Assembly (NCBI RefSeq): GCF_040939455.1
Contig: NC_134108.1
Span: forward strand, 3,935,501-3,999,500
Reading direction: 5' to 3'
From: Microcebus murinus
Lineage: Eukaryota > Chordata > Mammalia > Primates > Cheirogaleidae
Length of the DNA: 64,000 bases
In this document: in pieces, positions 31,701-42,213 of the stretch
Position numbering within the stretch: position 1 is the stretch's first letter
How the letters are laid out: each line of letters opens with the position of its first letter
Notes under the pieces: generated by a model
Told to the model about the DNA's origin: nothing
What the model saw: only the letters and a program-made list of their open reading frames with translations
Database searches by the model: none
Made by a program: the position numbers and the translations under genes

Positions 31701-34060
31701 GTGAATTATAAGTTAAAAATATGGATAATGTTTGAGAAGTAATAGTTCAGAAAGGCGCAAAGCAGAATACTTCAAAGCCAGGATGAGTATTTTTGTAATA
31801 TTATTATAGGCAATAGTGAGTTATTGAACATATTAGAGCAGAAAAGTAATTATTATTGTATAAAGTAATTATTATTGTATAATAATCAATTATTATAGTA
31901 TATGATTGATGCACTAGAACAGAGAGATTTGGAGAACAGGAAGCCAGCAAGATAAATATATAATAGAAACACACAAAAAATAATTATTTAAAAAATACAA
32001 AAGAAAAAAACATTGCTTTGAGGAACATATTTTCTGTAAACATTTTTATATCAATGGCTGAATTCACCCAGGCAATTTTATGGTCTAGAATGTGCTGTTA
32101 CTGTGCTTGGCATAGTGGAATAAACTGAGGATTAAATGCATGAGTCCCATCCAGGTATATCTTAAGGACTAGAGTTTCCCGGTTACCATGTTAAGCATGA
32201 TAGAATAAACAAAGAAAGAATGAGTAAAATGTTTGAAGTGCTTTGAGAGCACAAAAGAGGCATCTAAATATGACTATGGGTGCAGTTTAGGTAGCTGAAC
32301 ACTAAATTACCCATTTTATCCAGTGATTGCTTGCTTATATTTTAAAATCAAAATTTTAAATGCAAACCAAATAAAAATAAGAAGTCTTAAATATGCATCT
32401 GATAACAATCCAAATGAAAGTCTGAAGAGGCACTTTCTGTATGCATCTTTCTCTTAGGAAATGCATCAGGGGAACGAACTCAAGTAATAATAGATTGCCA
32501 ATTTTGGTGCATCTGGATTCCTCATAAAAAAAATCCATTCATGAAATTCAGATTCTTTCTAAAAAGATGCTGATTTTTGTACTGTCCTTTTAAAATGTGC
32601 ATTACTTCTTTTATTGGAGATTCATCAAATTTTCCTGAATTCTGTTTAGCACTATAACTTAAAGTAGGAGCATGATAGCTATGAATGCAGGTATGTGTAT
32701 AATAGTTATATAAACTTAAATTACACTCTTTGTTCACATATCATACTTAAATGAAAACAGTAGATTCATAGGCATGTGTGGCTTTAGCAGTCTGTGCAAA
32801 TTATCAAGTCCTCACATTTCCTGTAACTTCAGAGAAATGACGCCATAGGTATAAAATAACTGAAAATCACAAAAGAAGATATTGATGTTATTAAAACTGA
32901 GTGAGGAAGAATATATCTACAGGAGCACTCTTAAGTGAATTTCCTGAAGACATATGTGTGTGGGCTTTCAGCCTGGAGATAGATACGGAGTTACAAGGAA
33001 GGAATAGGAATAACAAGAATTTAAAAAGCATTTGGTGTTGGGGAGAAAAGACAATTTTAACACCTAGATATTACATTGTTTTCCTTACTCTCCATTCATT
33101 TTCTACCCAACATGTTTGTGTTTAAATGTTTTCTCTGCAGTATCAGTGGTATACCTCTGAGTGGTTAAGACAAGGGCTGCACACATCCTTAAAGCTCATC
33201 TGTGATCCTGTGATCTGCTCTTGGTCAGAGTGACAAAGCACACAGAGAGGGGGACTAGGCATGAATTTACCAGCCTCTCAACTGGTGGGAGTTCATAACG
33301 TAAAGGAACCACTTTGAATTATGGTAGAAACCAAATGGGAACCGGGCACGTAAAACGACGTGAACGCCGTGGCTCTCCTTCAGCCTTATTGGATTATTGA
33401 TTTTGTTTGTCATCTTAATTTATTTTGGGAATGTGTCTTAAGCCCATGATCACATGGGAGAGAGTGGGGAGTGTTATTTATTTTAAATAATGAAAAAGAA
33501 ATGTTAAAATTTATGAGTCTGCCCTATGGAGTGGGGCTTATTCCAGTAAAACAAGTACCAAGAAGACTTGTCACACTGAACTTTATTTGAACCTCAAAGA
33601 ATGTGGAATTAATTTACATTTCATTACAGGTTGGTAATTCCCTCAGCACAGCATAAGGTGGTTCCAGAATGAACAAACTATGTATATCTTTACTGCTGCA
33701 AGATCCTGTGAGCACCAATCCTAAAATCCCAGCCAGAAAGGTTAAACCTGAATTGTTTAATCAATGAAAGCCTTACCCTGTACCTTTGGAGAGACTGATC
33801 ATTCTGCAAATAGAAATATTTCAAAATCTAATTACTGGGTAATTCCCAGTCGAATGACAGAGTTTACTTGAGACTTAACAATAAAAACAATAGATCAGAA
33901 TACGTAAGAATTCACCATCTAACAATTCTTTTATTAGCAAAGTAAAAAAAAAAGAAAATGAGGCTATAGTAAAAGAGTAATTATTTTACTATTTTACAAT
34001 GTTTTACAATAGTAATATTTATTATCATATTATAAATTTTATTACAGACATCTCACCCAC
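31701..34060. other. Unclassified intergenic sequence
   Basis: No gene recognised. A short direct duplication with the repeated motif AGTAATTATTATTGTATA lies at about 31845-31885. The part 33140-33480 has scattered CpGs and is noted as a possible conserved element. Confidence 0.4.
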
Positions 34061-34074
34061 TACTTGTGTTCTTT
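34061..34074. repeat. TSD of antisense L1 (left copy)
   Basis: TACTTGTGTTCTTT recurs exactly at 34778-34791, flanking the L1 fragment. Confidence 0.9.
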
Positions 34075-34777
34075 TTTTCCTTGTTCTTTCTTGTTATTTA
34101 TTTATTTATATTTTCAGCATGTTATGGGGGCACAAATTTTTAGGTTATGTATGTTGCCCTTGCCCCCATTCCCCCCTCGAGTCAGAGCTTCAAGCATGTC
34201 CATCCCCCAGTTGGTGCGCATCTCACTCATTATGTATGTATATACCCATCGCCTCCCCTCCCACCTGCCTGACACTCGATAAATGTTATTCCTATATGTC
34301 CATTTAGGTGTTGATACGTTAATAACAATTTTTTGGTGAGTATGTGTGGTGCTTACTTTTATATTCTTTGGATACTTCACTTAATAGAATGAGTTCCAGC
34401 TCTATCCAGAAAAATACAAGAGGTGCTATATCACCGTTGTTTCTTATAGCTGAATAGTACTCTATGGTATACATATACCACATTTTATTAATTCACTGAT
34501 CTATTGATGGGCACTTCAGTTGTTTCCACATCTTTGCAATTGTAAATTGTGCTGCTATAAACATTTGAATGCAGGTGTCTTTTTTATAGAGTAACTTTTG
34601 TTCTTTTGGGTAGATGCCCCGTAATGGGATTGCTGGATCAAATGGTAGATCCACTTGTCTCGCTTTAAGGTATCTCCATATTGCTTTCCACAGAGGTTGA
34701 ACTATTTTCCAGTCCCACCAGCAATGTAGGAATGTTCCTATCTCTCCGCATCCACACCAACATTTATTGTTTTGGGA
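34075..34777 (-). mobile_element. 5'-truncated L1, antisense (703 bp)
   Basis: On the minus strand this is the L1 3' end: remnants of terminal ORF2 (complement includes AAGGTATCTCCATATTGCTTTCC, GGATTGCTGGATCAAATGG, GTATACATATACCACATTTT), the C-rich complement of the G-rich 3' UTR tract (about 34156-34183) and the terminus CAGCATGTTATGGGGGCAC. An A-rich tail in simple ATAA units lies at its left edge. Perfect 14-bp TSDs flank it. Confidence 0.93.
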
Positions 34778-34791
34778 TACTTGTGTTCTTT
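34778..34791. repeat. TSD of antisense L1 (right copy)
   Basis: Second exact copy of TACTTGTGTTCTTT. Confidence 0.9.
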
Positions 34792-35334
34792 ACCACCCAT
34801 AATCTTACCATTTACCAGAGAACTGCCATATCCCTTGTCTTCCTTGGTAAGCTTCCTTTTCTTCTGATGGGCCCCTGATGAACAGCCCCTATTTTTCCTC
34901 CAGTGGGAATGGCATGTATTTTAGGTCTCCATCTCTTCTCTCTCCATTTCCCTTAACACTTCTTGAATCAGGGCCAAGGGCTTTGGAATTCCAGATTCTG
35001 CAACAGCTTGGTGTGAAGTTTAGAAAGCCAAGATTCCGACCATGTCACGACTGAAAACAGCAAGGCCAGGTCCACCTATTGGCTAACATTCATATCCCCT
35101 CAGCCCCCAGCACAACCCCCCCACATACACACAGCCCTCATGTTCATACTTACTTGCTCTACCACACATGCACCTGTACTTACCTAACAATTTTAGAAAT
35201 TTTGTATTTTATGATCAAACTATAAGCTGCTTGAAAAAAAAAAGGAATTTGCCATAGGCATCTACCAGTTGCTTAGTATATTTGTTGCAATTATATACCC
35301 AGAAACTGGGAAAATAATCACAGATTCTCTGTAG
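34792..35334. other. Unclassified intergenic sequence
   Basis: Nothing recognisable apart from a few A/C-rich runs. Confidence 0.4.
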
Positions 35335-35800
35335 TAAGTTTTAAAATCGGAAAGTGTGAGCATTTGAGTTTTGTCTTTTTCAAGATTGTTTTGGGTCTCG
35401 TGGGTCATTGCATTTCCATATAGAGTCAGTTTGTTGGTTTCTACAAGAAAAAGCAGGCTGGGATTTCAATAGGGACTGCATTGAATTATAGGTCAATTTA
35501 GGGAGAATTGCTATTTAATAACATTAAGTCTTCTGATCTACGAACATGTGATGTCTTTTTGTTTATTTTGGTATTCTTTAATTTCTTTTGTAGTCTTTAG
35601 TGCACAAGTATAACATTTTTCAATTAAATTTATCTGAGGATTTCATTTTTTAATACTATTACAAATTGAATTGCTTTGCTACTTTTAGTTTCAGATTGTT
35701 CATTGCTAGTGTGTATTAATAGATATACAATCGGTTTTTGTATATTGATCTTGTATCCTATAACGCTGCTGAAATTATTTATTACTTCTAATAATCACAG
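35335..35800 (-). mobile_element. Old L1 ORF2 fragment, antisense
   Basis: The plus strand shows the complement of L1 ORF2 downstream of the RT core: TTTTCAAGATTGTTTTGGGT, ATTTCAATAGGGACTGCATTG, ATTGAATTGCTTTGCTACTT, TTGATCTTGTATCCTATAAC. Diverged, with no open frame. A C-rich run follows at about 35810-35830. Confidence 0.75.
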
Positions 35801-36599
35801 CTTTTCCAAGCCCCCCCCACCTCACCCCCCAAGTCTCATTCCACGGGTCTTCCTTTGAAGTGTCTGGCCAGGCTCTTGGTTGCCCAGCTGATAACTGCTC
35901 CCTCAGGACGCTGCAGGGTAAACAACTGACCGTGTTCCCCAAAGCCTTGAGGATAAGGGTTTTCCTGAGAAACAGCCCTAAGTCAAGGCATGCAACAACA
36001 ATAAAGTTTTTTCAGGAAAACGTGATTTAGGTCCAATAGTAAAAAAGCACCGGGGATAGGACTTTTGGAGGGGCTTCAAACCTCACCTGTGCTCTCTGGT
36101 GGCGGCTGGGCTGCTAGAATCAGGGTCGGTGAGCACAATGGAGGAAGCAGGGCTGGGAGTAGATCAGGATAAAGTGCCACTCACTGAGCTGTTCTTACCA
36201 AGACTCAACAGATTTTCTTGAATAAACACTTCTTATACTGTTTCAGTATAAGGTTTTAGTTAATATCCAGAGTTTGAAAAACGTCAATTTAGAGTATTGT
36301 TGCCACTGTTTTTGTTGCTTGCATAGGAGACTGTGCAGTTCTGGAGGTCCTGCTTCCCTTCCTGCTTTTAAAGCAAATTTATTTTTCTATAATTGGAACA
36401 AAGTGTTCGTGCTATATTGAACCTTAATTTTCTTTCACTTAACAGAATATCATAGAAAATTATTTAAAATATTTTCCATGTCAATAAATACAAGTACATA
36501 TGCTAATTTTACATGTGTCTTCCTTTGAGTAGATGCCATACCCAATACTAATCATAGCCCTGTCTGTCAATAACCACAAATCCTGCTTTTGTAAGGGTT
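35801..36599. other. Unclassified intergenic sequence
   Basis: Apart from a C-rich run at the start, I recognise no repeat and no gene. Confidence 0.4.
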
Positions 36600-37850
36600 G
36601 ATAGGCAATTAAGCAGACGTTTATAATAAAACATAGGGAGTTTTAAAAGAATCATAGCAATGCATAGAAGGAAACACTATATTAGTTTAGGATGAGGACA
36701 GAGAGATGTTAAGAAGAATTTTGTAGGAAAAAAAAATGTCATTAAACAGGATTCTAAAGAATGAGTAAGAATAATCTTGGCAAAGTAAAGGAAGAATATC
36801 TCTCAGGCAAAATGCAAAGGAAAAATGTGAGAGAGAATTGCCTGTGGATGCAAAGCAAAAGCAGAGAGGGGTGACCAAAGGTTGGTCTGGAAGGACAGGG
36901 GAGACCCAAGGGTAGCCGCAGGGACACAGGGAAACGACCACTCAGAGGACTGTCTGGGTGCAGAGGGTAGAAGCTGCACCAGCTGCATACAGGAAAATGG
37001 AAAAGGAGATCAGGACACTAACGCTGATGAGAAATAATGTTGGTGGCGTCCGAAGTAACGAGGCTAAAACGGAGACAAAAAGGAATGCACACTCAGAGAT
37101 GTGCAGTGGTATTAATAGAGACTAGTGATGAGTGAAGAGCAGAGAGGGAGAGATGTCAAAACAGAGACCCAGGATTTTGGTTTGTAAAACTGACTTGAAG
37201 TTCATTTCAATCACTGACAGGGCAGTTATTTTGCAGGGGAAGATTACAAGTTTCCGCTCTGACGTGTTTATCTTGTGGTACAGGTGAGATTTGCTTTTTC
37301 AGACAGCCAGTGAGGCTTTGAACTTATAATTGAGGATCTCAGACAAGAGATCTGCGCTGGCAATAAAGATTTAAGAATCAGTAGCATGATAATGATCATT
37401 GAAACCCTGCACGTGGCAGAGGGGAGAGAGAGGAGGAGAGAGAGCCCAGATCTTCGTGCTGGTGGTCAGCAGTAGAGCTAGGGCGAGAACCTTGCAAGAG
37501 AAGCCACAGCAGCGGCCAGACAGCAGTGAAGCCAGCCAGGAGGGGAGGGATGTGGAAGCCCAGGTTTAGAGGGGAGAGACTAGAGTGTGGGATGCTGCCA
37601 AAGATAAGTCAGAAATGGATTGAAAGTTATCCTTTGGACTTAACAACAGGGTCCCTGGCGATTTTGTTGAGCATGCTTTGGGTGGAGTTGTGTGCAGAGA
37701 AGGCCGATTTCAGAGTGAGTGGGTTGCAAGATGTAGAGAACTGTAGACACATCTGTCTACAGTTGGCTGTGAAGAGAAGGGAAAGGCTACAGACAGCAAA
37801 AGGGGGAAGTTTTGCATTAGACCAACTCATGGGGTACTTTCCTTCTCTTT
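36600..37850 (-). repeat. L2-type LINE fragment, antisense
   Basis: GGGAGAGATGTCAAAACAGA, CCAGGATTTTGGTTTG, GACTTGAAGTTCATTTC, GGCAATAAAGATTTAAGAATC and the purine-rich AGAGGGGAGAGAGAGGAGG blocks follow L2 antisense in order. Decayed; the open frame at 37526-37927 is not supported as a gene. Confidence 0.5.
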
Positions 37851-38149
37851 TTTTTCATTTTGAACATATTATATATTGTTTTTGTTTTAAGCTGGGAAGT
37901 TTTAAACATATTCAAATGTTGATATAAAGGAGCTAGTAGAGAAAATTGAAAATACTGGAAAGAAATGAGTTGATTTAGGGAAGACACCAACCATGTACCC
38001 ACTACGTCCTTCACCTAAGATGATCTATAGTAGATGATCAGAACCTAAGAAAAAAATGGGATAAAAATCATCTGCAGCTTCTTTCATGGACAACTAAAAC
38101 TAATTCAATCAAATTAAGTTCCTCAAGGTACCGATAATCTGGGTTTTCT

Positions 38150-38153
38150 TTAA
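38150..38153. repeat. TTAA target duplication (left)
   Basis: TTAA directly before the CCC of the piggyBac-type terminus; the second copy is at 38394-38397. Duplication of TTAA is the hallmark of piggyBac transposition. Confidence 0.85.
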
Positions 38154-38393
38154 CCCTTTGCACTCGCTTGCTTTTTTCTCGATTCCTTTATTCTACTCGG
38201 GATTTAATTTTTTAAATACCCCAGATTTTACAAAGCGCGGCAGTAGAATAAAAAACTAGAGTTTCTTTTCATACAAACTTATTTATTTGGATTTTTTTAT
38301 ATTTCAAATTATTGATACATTCAAAGAGTAATTTTAATCTCTATAATTTTTGTTAGCAATGTCGAGTCACACTCGACATCTGAGTGCAACGGG
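38154..38393. mobile_element. piggyBac-type non-autonomous DNA transposon (240 bp)
   Basis: Terminal inverted repeats CCCTTTGCACTC (left) and CCCGTTGCACTC (right, reverse complement) differ at one base in 12 and are flanked by TTAA on both sides. CCC...GGG ends plus TTAA are diagnostic of the piggyBac superfamily. The 240-bp interior has no coding frame, so movement would have used a transposase in trans. Near the right end is a perfect 9-bp-arm palindrome (38359-38379). Such elements have been reported in mouse lemur, and their lineage-restricted presence supports a lemur source. Confidence 0.85.
38359..38379. repeat. Palindrome near the right end of the piggyBac-type element
   Basis: ATGTCGAGT-CAC-ACTCGACAT: two perfect 9-base arms around a 3-base loop, 14 bases inside the right terminus. 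It could be an internal transposase-binding or cruciform-forming site; that is inference. Confidence 0.85.
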
Positions 38394-38397
38394 TTAA
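38394..38397. repeat. TTAA target duplication (right)
   Basis: Second TTAA, directly after the terminal GGG. Confidence 0.85.
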
Positions 38398-40285
38398 TTT
38401 AGAGTATCCCTAAGAGAAGGGAACCAACCAGTTCTGGAGCTGCCAGGAGCACTAGGTTGATCCTCTTGAACAACATCTGCAGAGAGCAAGCAGGAGCCTT
38501 GCTCTTCTCCCCTAACCCCCAAAATGCCTTTTTGGTCATGACGCATTTAGAACCAACCAAGACCAGCAGATTCCTGGCATAAATTTCAAGCTTTATTGGA
38601 ATCTAATTCTCTGCCTGTGGACTTAATTAACCCCTAGGGCTTAGGAGGAGCTGGTATCTATCATTTTTCTTGTATTCACAGGAGTCTGGCTCATTTTTTG
38701 ATGTTAATAGTTTCATGTGTAATCAGTTCCGGCTTTTCTTTAAGTCTTACCTGCTCTTCAAGACTGTCCTTGTCATACAGGGTAGCTGTTTATTGCATAT
38801 AGTGATCAAAGGCAACACAATCCACAGGCAACTACACCAATTGGTGCTGCAGTAACATCTTTGTGGAATGACTATAACCCCGACAAGGAAATTATATTCT
38901 ACTTCTCTACTCCTACCTCCTTCTGAGTCAATCTGTGACTCTTCCAGTCTGTTAGATCCTTATCTTCTAGGCTTCCAAGAAAAGTGACTAAAAAGCTATC
39001 CCTGTGAGAACCTTTAATTAGCAGTTTCCAACATCATTACCAGCACATCGCAGGATGAAAGCACCACACAGGGTAGGGCCCGCCAGGATCAGGGGCAGGG
39101 TGGGAAAGAAGCCCCTTGGAACTAACTGATTGCCTGCCTTGCCGGTTATAGTCCCATCCACAACTGTTATCTTCTGCAGATGACATTCTGCTGCCTCTGC
39201 AGAGGACAAAGTAGAAAGGAAAGAAAAGAGACAGCAAGGAAAAAGAAGAGACACATTAGCGCTGCTTAACAGCACACTGAGAGAACATTTAACAAATTTT
39301 TTTAGGAAGAAAGCTGAGATTCATGAAGTCACTTCCTTGTATTGCTTAAATGGAGTGTCAGGAAAGGCTTGAAAATGTTTGTAGTAGTGTCAAAATAAGC
39401 ACTGAATGAATCGTGAGAACACCAAGAACAGGACCAAATTTCTCAAATTGATGTAGCTGCTCTGCCTCTTCCTGTAATCATTAGACCTTGCAAGAGATTG
39501 CTGGGGAAAAAATAGACGCTCTTAGCGTCTTGCTTTGAAATCACTCAGCACAGGCAATAATTATGATAATGTATACAACAGCTTTTTCTTCTGCCAATGT
39601 TCCTTTTCATCAATCTCTCTATTGTTTTCCCCAACAACATGATGGGTAGTAACAAGAAGCCCCAATTCTCTGTCTTTTTTAATATCATTAATGCTCACTG
39701 AACCACATTTAATTAAGGGAATGTATATTGATACGCATAGCATAATCAGGTCAGGGACTGGAGCTGAAATTGATTGAAGATGGCTCTTTCACACTTATTT
39801 CAATTTATGAATGCTCAGATGCAGACAGATAGTGAAAAGGATTTAATTTCCGTTTGTGTTGTTTGCACATTCTTTATAATGTAAGCATTAATTGAACATG
39901 CTCAGTGTCAGAGCAGAGCAATCAAGCATATCCATTTTTCATAAATGAAGGTCACAGGTCAATCTTGAGCAAGTTCCAAGCAATCTAGTTATAGAAATGT
40001 ATTTATATCTGATCAACTATAATGTGAAAGACTAGAGATCTGGAAAATTAGCACTGGGAGATTAATGCAGCTTTAGCTATGGAATGGTACCTTCTGGAAA
40101 GCAAACACCAAGGATTTGCTTCTCTTTGACTTGGAAAGTTGTTTTGGCACTCAGGGCATTTTTGAGTTGTTGATGGCAGTCATCGCAAAGGATGAATTGG
40201 GACTACTGATCCTGGGGGAGGGAGGTTGTTAGCTAAGACTTAGTTTGGTGAGGAGAGAAGTGATGATACAAATCCACAAAGCATT
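38398..40285. other. Unclassified, largely repeat-free sequence
   Basis: No repeat I can name. On the minus strand around 39200 a strong 3'-splice-site-like pyrimidine tract ends in CTCTGCAG/AG, and 39750-40140 looks low in repeat content. Both are treated as candidates in the findings. No gene is called. Confidence 0.4.
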
Positions 40286-40360
40286 GTGTCCATTCAAGCC
40301 ACAAATATTTATTAAGGGCTTACTATTCACTGAACACTGTTAGGCACACTTTATGTAAAC
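40286..40360 (+). repeat. L2/MIR 3'-end fragment
   Basis: CACAAATATTTATTAAGGGC followed by CACTGAACACTGTTAGGCAC matches the L2/MIR terminal motif. Old. The next 600 bp are unclassified and AT-rich. Confidence 0.55.
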
Positions 40361-40954
40361 TAAATAATGCGTTTTACAGATGAATGTGTGGTTATTTTTT
40401 TAAATGTATTGAGATGTTATCTTGCCATGTAAAATGGCAAATTTATAATAACCTTTTCCCATTGTGTCTCTTCCTAATGGGATATTAACATCTTTATGTT
40501 TTAAAACATTGACACTGGATTAGACTATTTTGCACATTTCTTGATTTCAGCATGACATCAACTTAAAATTGATTTGTATATTTCTTATAACACAATCTTA
40601 GATCCTTTATCTTAACCTAATAATTTTGTGATAAAAATGAGTCACACTTCTTACTCTTGTATAAAAATGTGCAAAATTTCTCACATCTAGAGTAATATTC
40701 TCTATTTATTAAGCTCACAGTAATATAAAAGGAAGTAGGGAAATACTATCTCAGCATTCTCAATTTTGTAACAATCTTTGTTTTCAAACAATATAATTGT
40801 ATGAAGGATATTATAAAGCACAAACTGTTATTGATGGATGCCCATAGCAAATGGAGAGCGGGAGAATGTTGCCACTGTGTTTTGGTTGTATGTGATACAT
40901 ATGTACAAACAAGGATAGAGGAAAAGAAGACAGAGTTGAACACTAATAATATAG

Positions 40955-41480
40955 TTTGATTAATAAATAAGATTATTTGTAACTGAACCAGGGAGAGTGA
41001 CAATGAGGATGGGAAAAGGAAAATAAATTTGGGAGATAAAACAGTCACAGGATATTGTATCTGATTGAATGTAAGTGATGCTGCATTTAGGAGTGGAGGA
41101 AATCATGTTAAAATCTCCAAGTTTATTGTTGGGAATGCCAAGGATATCAATGCAACCAAAGCAAACAAGGAATAGGTTAGAAGAATCCGGCATTAAGGGA
41201 ATGATGAAGAGAATATTTGAAATATATTGAGTTTGACTTGCTTACGAGCACCTCTAAGTGAGTGTGCCCAGCAGGCATCTGGATGTATGATCTGAAATGG
41301 GAGAGCAATTGGGCATAGGTCTGATTTAGAATTAATTACCGTAAAGGCACCATTAACACCATCTCAGTCATGGAGAGAATGGTAAAAGTGAACAGTGAAG
41401 GAAGAAGATAAAAAAAAAATTAGTATTTAAGGAGCAATTGAAGGCATCCGTGCAAGGGACTGAGAAGAAAGTGAAACTGG
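40955..41480 (-). repeat. L2-type LINE fragment, antisense
   Basis: GAGTTTGACTTGCTTACGAGC, CCCAGCAGGCATCTGGATGT and GAAGGCATCCGTGCAAGG follow the L2 antisense layout (for example AGCAGGCAGCTGGATAT). Decayed. Confidence 0.5.
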
Positions 41481-41745
41481 AGTACATGGGAGCTAGTGGG
41501 TGAGGCGGGCAGCAGCAGTGGGAAGGAGAGGGGAAGCAGACACAGTCAGTGAGGCTAAGATGGGAAAAATAAAAACATCCATTCGGTTGGCAATTAGGGG
41601 ATTCCAGGTGACTGTAGCAAAAGAAACTTCACTGGGGAGAGGTGAGGTCGGAAGGCCAGTCGCAGGTAGGGGAGAGTAAGTACAGACAAGTGTTCTAAGT
41701 CATTTGGCTCAGCTGGAAGCACAGAAATGGTCCTCATCCTTTGGG

Positions 41746-41780
41746 AGATGCACACACACCCACCCCCCCCACCCACCCCC
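41746..41780 (+). repeat. CA/C-rich simple repeat
   Basis: CACACACACCCACCCCCCCC and CACCCACCCCC form a cytosine-rich simple repeat; its complement is G4-prone. The surrounding 41481-41854 shows no gene. Confidence 0.85.
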
Positions 41781-41854
41781 GCTCCAGGACAGACGCCACC
41801 CCACCAAGGACAATGGCCAGAAGACCGAGGAAGCATTAAGATATGAACTAAGGA

Positions 41855-41865
41855 GAGAGCAGTCA
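41855..41865. repeat. TSD of Alu (left copy)
   Basis: GAGAGAGCAGT recurs at 42203-42213 right after the A tail. Confidence 0.92.
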
Positions 41866-42202
41866 GCTGGGCACGGTGGCTCACGCCTGTAATCCTAGCA
41901 CCCTGGGAGGCCGAGGCAGGCAGATCATTCAAGCTCAGAAGTTTGAGACCAGCCTCAGCAAGAGCAAGACCCCCATCTCTACTAAAAATAGAAAAAAATT
42001 ATCTGGACAACTAAAAAATATATAGAGAAAAAATTAGCTGGGCATGGTGGCACATGCCTGTAGTGCCAGCTACTTGGGAGGCTGAGGCAGGAGGATCGCT
42101 TGAGCCCAGGAGTTTGAGGTTGCTGTGAGCCAGGCTGATGCCACAGCACTCTAGCCCGGGCAACAGAGTTAGACTCTGTCACAAAAAAAAAAAAAAAAAA
42201 AA
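41866..42202 (+). mobile_element. Alu SINE (strepsirrhine type)
   Basis: A full dimer: CAGCTGGGCACGGTGGCTCA with A- and B-box region, CCAGCCTCAGCAAGAGCAAG, an A-rich middle linker with the insert AATTATCTGGACAACTAAAA, right arm AATTAGCTGGGCATGGTGGC, GAGGCTGATGCCACAGCACT (characteristic of lemur/galago Alus) and a terminal A tail of about 20 bases. Perfect 11-bp TSDs flank it. It belongs to the 7SL-derived Alu lineage, transcribed by RNA polymerase III in active copies. Confidence 0.98.
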
Positions 42203-42213
42203 GAGAGAGCAGT
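42203..42213. repeat. TSD of Alu (right copy)
   Basis: Second copy of GAGAGAGCAGT. Confidence 0.92.

Noticed and set aside
37526..37927. 133-codon plus-strand frame as a gene
   Set aside because: It lies in an L2-type antisense repeat, with no motif or splice support.
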